From CBDCLY01 sp965218715 (GTDB lineage: Bacteria > Bacteroidota > Bacteroidia > Flavobacteriales_E > Vicingaceae), in NCBI GenBank assembly GCA_965218715.1, contig CBDCLY010000006.1, positions 1-64,000 of the forward strand: a stretch of DNA of 64,000 nucleotides. The letters run 5' to 3'. Shown piece after piece: positions 60,925 through 64,000 of this stretch. The stretch's first letter is position 1, and every line of letters begins with the position of its first letter. Under the pieces are notes generated by a model, which saw only the letters and a list, made by a program, of their open reading frames with translations, had not been told where the DNA came from and searched no databases. A program made the translations under genes and the position numbers.

Positions 60925-62382
60925 GGTTCTATCAACATATTCATTGATATCATCAGACAGTTTAAAATAGTATACTGGCAAAGCAATGCTGAGTGTTATT
61001 ACGATGCTTCTGTAGATCGTATCCAAATAAAAGGAATGCCAGTAAGGCAAATACTCTCCAATTAGAAAGGCAATGAACAAAATGATTAAGACGGCCAATG
61101 TCTCTTTGGTAAATGGCTGAACCTTCAGTTTGGCATAAACATAGAAAAAGCGAACGAGGTTAAACAAAACGATGGAAAGGGCTGTTGCAAAGGCCGCTCC
61201 TTCTATTCCCCAAATTGGAATACAGTAAAGATTGGTTAAAATGGTAAGCACCGCCAATAGCAAAGAGGTGGTGGTATCGAACCTAAAAAACTTGGAAACA
61301 TTGATTATTTGTCCGTTTACACCAAAAATCATGTTCACCATTCTGGCACCTGACAATAATAAAAACACCCACTTCCCCGTAGCATAAATTTCTCTTTGCA
61401 GGGTGAAAAAATTGTCTAGGCTGCTCCACATCAAAACAAAAATACTTCCTCCTATTAGAAACTGGGTCAAAGAAGTTTTCTGGTAAAGGATTTGAATTTC
61501 ATCCATCTTTTTTTCTTTCCAACTTTTTGCCATTAGCGGGAAAGAAATCTTTCCAATGGCATCTGCAGGAATATTGATCAGAATAGAAAGGTACACGGCA
61601 TTGGCATATACAGCAGTGGAGCTCAAACCTATCATAGCGCCTATCATTAGCGCATCTATCTTATTCACCAAAACAGAAGAAACACCTGAAAGAATTGAGA
61701 ACAAGCTATAATTGGCATAGACCTTTTTTAGTTTGCCAGAGAAAAGCTTTTTATTGATGCTAAACTCTAACTCCTTTCTTTTGCTTAAATATTGAATAAA
61801 CAACAATATGCTTAGCACATAAGAGAAAACAAAACAGATGAGGAAGCCATGGAAGTCGAGGTGTTTTAAGTAAACCAAGAACAACAATAAACTTGTAATC
61901 AATCGATTAAAAATGCTTTTTAAAAATACAGCATAAGCCGTTTTGGCTCTCGATTGCAAATAACTTTCAAATACATTGTTATACAACAAAAGAAAAGACA
62001 ACGGGAAAATGATCCAGAAATAATCTACCAAAAGTGCACTCTTTTCTATGTAGAAATTGATGACTTGGTCCTTAAAAATGAGCAATGCTAGACCTACCAA
62101 AAGAAAGCCAAGGAGAGAAACCAGCAACCCAATGCTTAATAAACCATTGTCTGATTTGCCTTCTCGATTAAAAAAGGGAAAAAATTTAACTAGACTTCTA
62201 TAAGTGCCTAAATGAGCAACCTGAGAATAGATGACTGCTGCATCCAGCAAAATGCTTCTTAAGCCAAACTCTTCTGGCTCGAACCAGCGGTTCATTAAAA
62301 GAGCAACATTAACAAAACCAATGACTACTCCAAGATAACTGAAGAAGGTTGCGTTAGAGGCTTGTTTTGAGACGATTCCCAA
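60895..62382 (-). CDS. Polysaccharide flippase (Wzx/MATE-like)
   Basis: 495 residues with about 14 hydrophobic spans and short charged loops. The look is that of the polysaccharide biosynthesis flippases: an N-terminal GIVSKQASNATFFSYLGVVIG and a mid-region GLSSTAVYANAVYLSILI. It would flip lipid-linked sugar units across the inner membrane for surface glycan synthesis. It follows the SIS isomerase gene by three bases and is the last gene of that group. Confidence 0.85.
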   Translation of the reverse strand: MGIVSKQASNATFFSYLGVVIGFVNVALLMNRWFEPEEFGLRSILLDAAVIYSQVAHLGTYRSLVKFFPFFNREGKSDNGLLSIGLLVSLLGFLLVGLALLIFKDQVINFYIEKSALLVDYFWIIFPLSFLLLYNNVFESYLQSRAKTAYAVFLKSIFNRLITSLLLFLVYLKHLDFHGFLICFVFSYVLSILLFIQYLSKRKELEFSINKKLFSGKLKKVYANYSLFSILSGVSSVLVNKIDALMIGAMIGLSSTAVYANAVYLSILINIPADAIGKISFPLMAKSWKEKKMDEIQILYQKTSLTQFLIGGSIFVLMWSSLDNFFTLQREIYATGKWVFLLLSGARMVNMIFGVNGQIINVSKFFRFDTTTSLLLAVLTILTNLYCIPIWGIEGAAFATALSIVLFNLVRFFYVYAKLKVQPFTKETLAVLIILFIAFLIGEYLPYWHSFYLDTIYRSIVITLSIALPVYYFKLSDDINEYVDRTLGRFGIRLQ

Positions 62383-62385
62383 AAG

Positions 62386-62946
62386 CTATTTTTTTGGAAG
62401 ATTATCGGTTAGGTAATGGATCAAAAAGGCATGACCAATTTCAACATAGCCATAGTGCTCTGCATCTAACCAAATGTTGGTATGACCAGCTTTCCGAAGA
62501 GGATTTTCCGATTTGAATCCTGAGAAAGTTAAAACTTCTGCCCCTTTTTCTTTGGCTACCTCGCAAGCATTAATGATGTTCTTAGAATTACCAGAACTGC
62601 TAATGGCCAACAAAAAATCTCCTTTATTGATCAATGTTCTTAGCGGCTGTGCAAAAACTTGCTCGTAGCCGTAATCATTTGCCATACAGGTTAACATGCT
62701 ATTGTCTGTAATGGCTTGTGCTTGAAAACCACAGGCATTGACAAAGTCAACTGCAGCATGAGATGCAATTCCACTGCTACCACCATTCCCAACTAAATAC
62801 ACCCTTCCTCCTCTGTCTTTTAATTCATTCAAAGACTGAATCAGGTTTTCAAAAGTTTGATCAAGATCTTGCACATTATTATGTGAATCACTTGCTTGAG
62901 TTTTACTCAAAACAGATTGAAAATCAGAAAGGTAAGATGAAAACAT
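62386..62946 (-). CDS. gmhA: SIS-domain sugar isomerase (GmhA-like)
   Basis: 186 residues, a sugar isomerase (SIS) fold. The substrate-binding loops are YLVGNGGSSGIASHAAVD and LAISSSGNSKNI. Length and the NGGSSGIASH start are as in GmhA, which converts sedoheptulose-7-phosphate to glycero-manno-heptose-7-phosphate. The heptose kinase gene upstream supports that role over a glucosamine one. One base separates it from the kinase. Confidence 0.85.
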   Translation of the reverse strand: MFSSYLSDFQSVLSKTQASDSHNNVQDLDQTFENLIQSLNELKDRGGRVYLVGNGGSSGIASHAAVDFVNACGFQAQAITDNSMLTCMANDYGYEQVFAQPLRTLINKGDFLLAISSSGNSKNIINACEVAKEKGAEVLTFSGFKSENPLRKAGHTNIWLDAEHYGYVEIGHAFLIHYLTDNLPKK

Positions 62947-62947
62947 A

Positions 62948-64000
62948 TTAAGCTAATAAGGTTTTAAGGTATTTCAATAAATCTGTTCTCCGAATGTAAG
63001 ATTTATTGCCGACAATTTTAACGGCCAAAGATCCAACTGCATTGCCTACAAAAGCAATTTCTTCTAGGCTAGCGCCATTTGCTGCTAACAATGATGTAAT
63101 GGATAAATAAGCATCTCCTGCACCAATGGTATCCACAACATCGGTATTATAAATGGGAGCTAAAACTTGTTCGCCTTCTGAGCTCATTACACTAGTGCCA
63201 TTAACTCCTAGTGTGACAGAAGATAGTTTTACATTACACAGTTCATTCAATTGCTTTTGAATTTCGTGTGTGTTCTGGTGTTTTTGATGAAGTGCTAAGT
63301 GTGCTTCTCCTCTATCAATTGAGAAATAATCGCATTGTTGGTATTTTGTCAATAAGTTATAGCCCATATTGGCGCTATTGGTTTGCGCATTCACAGATAG
63401 GTAATTGCTCTGCTTAACCAATACCTCAATGATTTCTTTGCTGAGAACCCCATGGCCAAAATCTGCAATAAGGCTAAGGTTACTGTCTTTAATTTCTTCT
63501 TCAATTAATTTGATCAATTGCTCTTCCACTTCTTGTTCAAGAGGTCGATCATCAATTTCCATCACTTCAAATAGTTTGTGACGAAAAACTTGATCAACAA
63601 TTCTTGATTTTAAAACTGTAGGTCGATTGGGCGTTTCAACGAATTTCCATTTTACCTTCTCGTGCAGATTTTCTTCTATAAAAGATCGATAATTGGCATC
63701 TCTATTTTCTCCAAAGGTGCTGATCAATACTACTTCATCAACAAAATCTGCCACGTGATTGGCAACAGCAAGTACACCGCCAGCATACAATTCTGTTACT
63801 CCTCTGGTTGCAGTAATGGTGGGCGATTTAGACGCTTTACCAACTGGTCTAACGTATTGGTACTCATCTAGAATGATGTCTCCAATAATGAACACCTTTT
63901 GTTTTTTAATCTCATCGAAACTCTTGTTAAAATGATCTGACGAGAATTTTGCTTTAATCTTATCCAAAAACTCTTTGGCTTTTTCATCTTTATGATCAAA
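62948..64000 (-). CDS. PfkB-type heptose-7-phosphate kinase (HldA-like), 5' end outside window
   Basis: At least 339 residues from a TTG at 63967, but the frame stays open through 64000, so the true start is outside and the frame may carry an N-terminal extension. The kinase domain has KVFIIGDIILDEYQY, the sugar-binding ELYAGGVLAVANHV and the ATP-site motif DTIGAGDAYLSI. With GmhA-like and flippase genes downstream it should phosphorylate D-glycero-D-manno-heptose-7-phosphate for nucleotide-heptose synthesis. Whether a cytidylyltransferase or adenylyltransferase domain is fused upstream cannot be seen. Confidence 0.83.
   Translation of the reverse strand, partial: FDHKDEKAKEFLDKIKAKFSSDHFNKSFDEIKKQKVFIIGDIILDEYQYVRPVGKASKSPTITATRGVTELYAGGVLAVANHVADFVDEVVLISTFGENRDANYRSFIEENLHEKVKWKFVETPNRPTVLKSRIVDQVFRHKLFEVMEIDDRPLEQEVEEQLIKLIEEEIKDSNLSLIADFGHGVLSKEIIEVLVKQSNYLSVNAQTNSANMGYNLLTKYQQCDYFSIDRGEAHLALHQKHQNTHEIQKQLNELCNVKLSSVTLGVNGTSVMSSEGEQVLAPIYNTDVVDTIGAGDAYLSITSLLAANGASLEEIAFVGNAVGSLAVKIVGNKSYIRRTDLLKYLKTLLA

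Overview
The window is AT-rich bacterial DNA from a member of the Bacteroidota, most likely Flavobacteriia. The evidence is the many proteins ending in a type IX secretion (T9SS) sorting domain, Rho with a long low-complexity insert, a RpoD of about 287 residues, BshA (bacillithiol synthesis), DUF4199, DUF4783 and DUF2797 proteins, promoter-like TAnnTTTG boxes, and a grasp-with-SPASM peptide cluster. I cannot name the genus.

Layout. 1-9.6 kb is accessory DNA: a decayed chimeric gene at the left edge, T9SS surface proteins, a tyrosine integrase (2638-3927, minus), an AbiH-type phage abortive infection gene (4471-5571), a TlpA-like thioredoxin lipoprotein and an arylsulfotransferase-like T9SS protein. 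9.6-20.1 kb lies between tRNA-Leu(GAG) and tRNA-Arg(ACG) and looks like an island. It holds a CA-rich simple repeat, two multiply frameshifted genes, and the main find: a RiPP (graspetide-type, grasp-with-SPASM) cluster at 11659-19863. The leftward arm of that cluster encodes an HlyD-type adaptor, a C39-peptidase ABC exporter, and a C39-like protein whose nucleophile is Ser instead of Cys, fused to a Cys-rich zinc ribbon. The rightward arm encodes a DUF6624 protein, two double-glycine precursors, an ATP-grasp ligase, an unrecognised 65-residue protein and a SPASM-domain maturase. Precursors, ligase and SPASM protein would make the modified peptide, and the C39 exporter would cut after GG and export it.

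20.1-64 kb is mainly chromosomal core. It includes bshA with a GH3/beta-lactamase fusion, mutL, three rhomboid genes, a DnaJ/TerB protein, rpoD (with a one-base frameshift), an AlkC-like glycosylase, fabG, threonine aldolase, a PIG-L deacetylase/symporter operon, two tandem T9SS paralogues (one with an in-frame amber stop before its sorting signal), mpl, rho, galE, rlmH, nadC, and a surface-sugar group (flippase, SIS isomerase, PfkB-type heptose kinase) running off the right edge.

Several genes (rpoD and the two broken genes at 10.2-11.5 kb) have single-base indels, mostly in homopolymers. Because rpoD is normally essential, consensus errors must be considered before these are treated as true pseudogenes.
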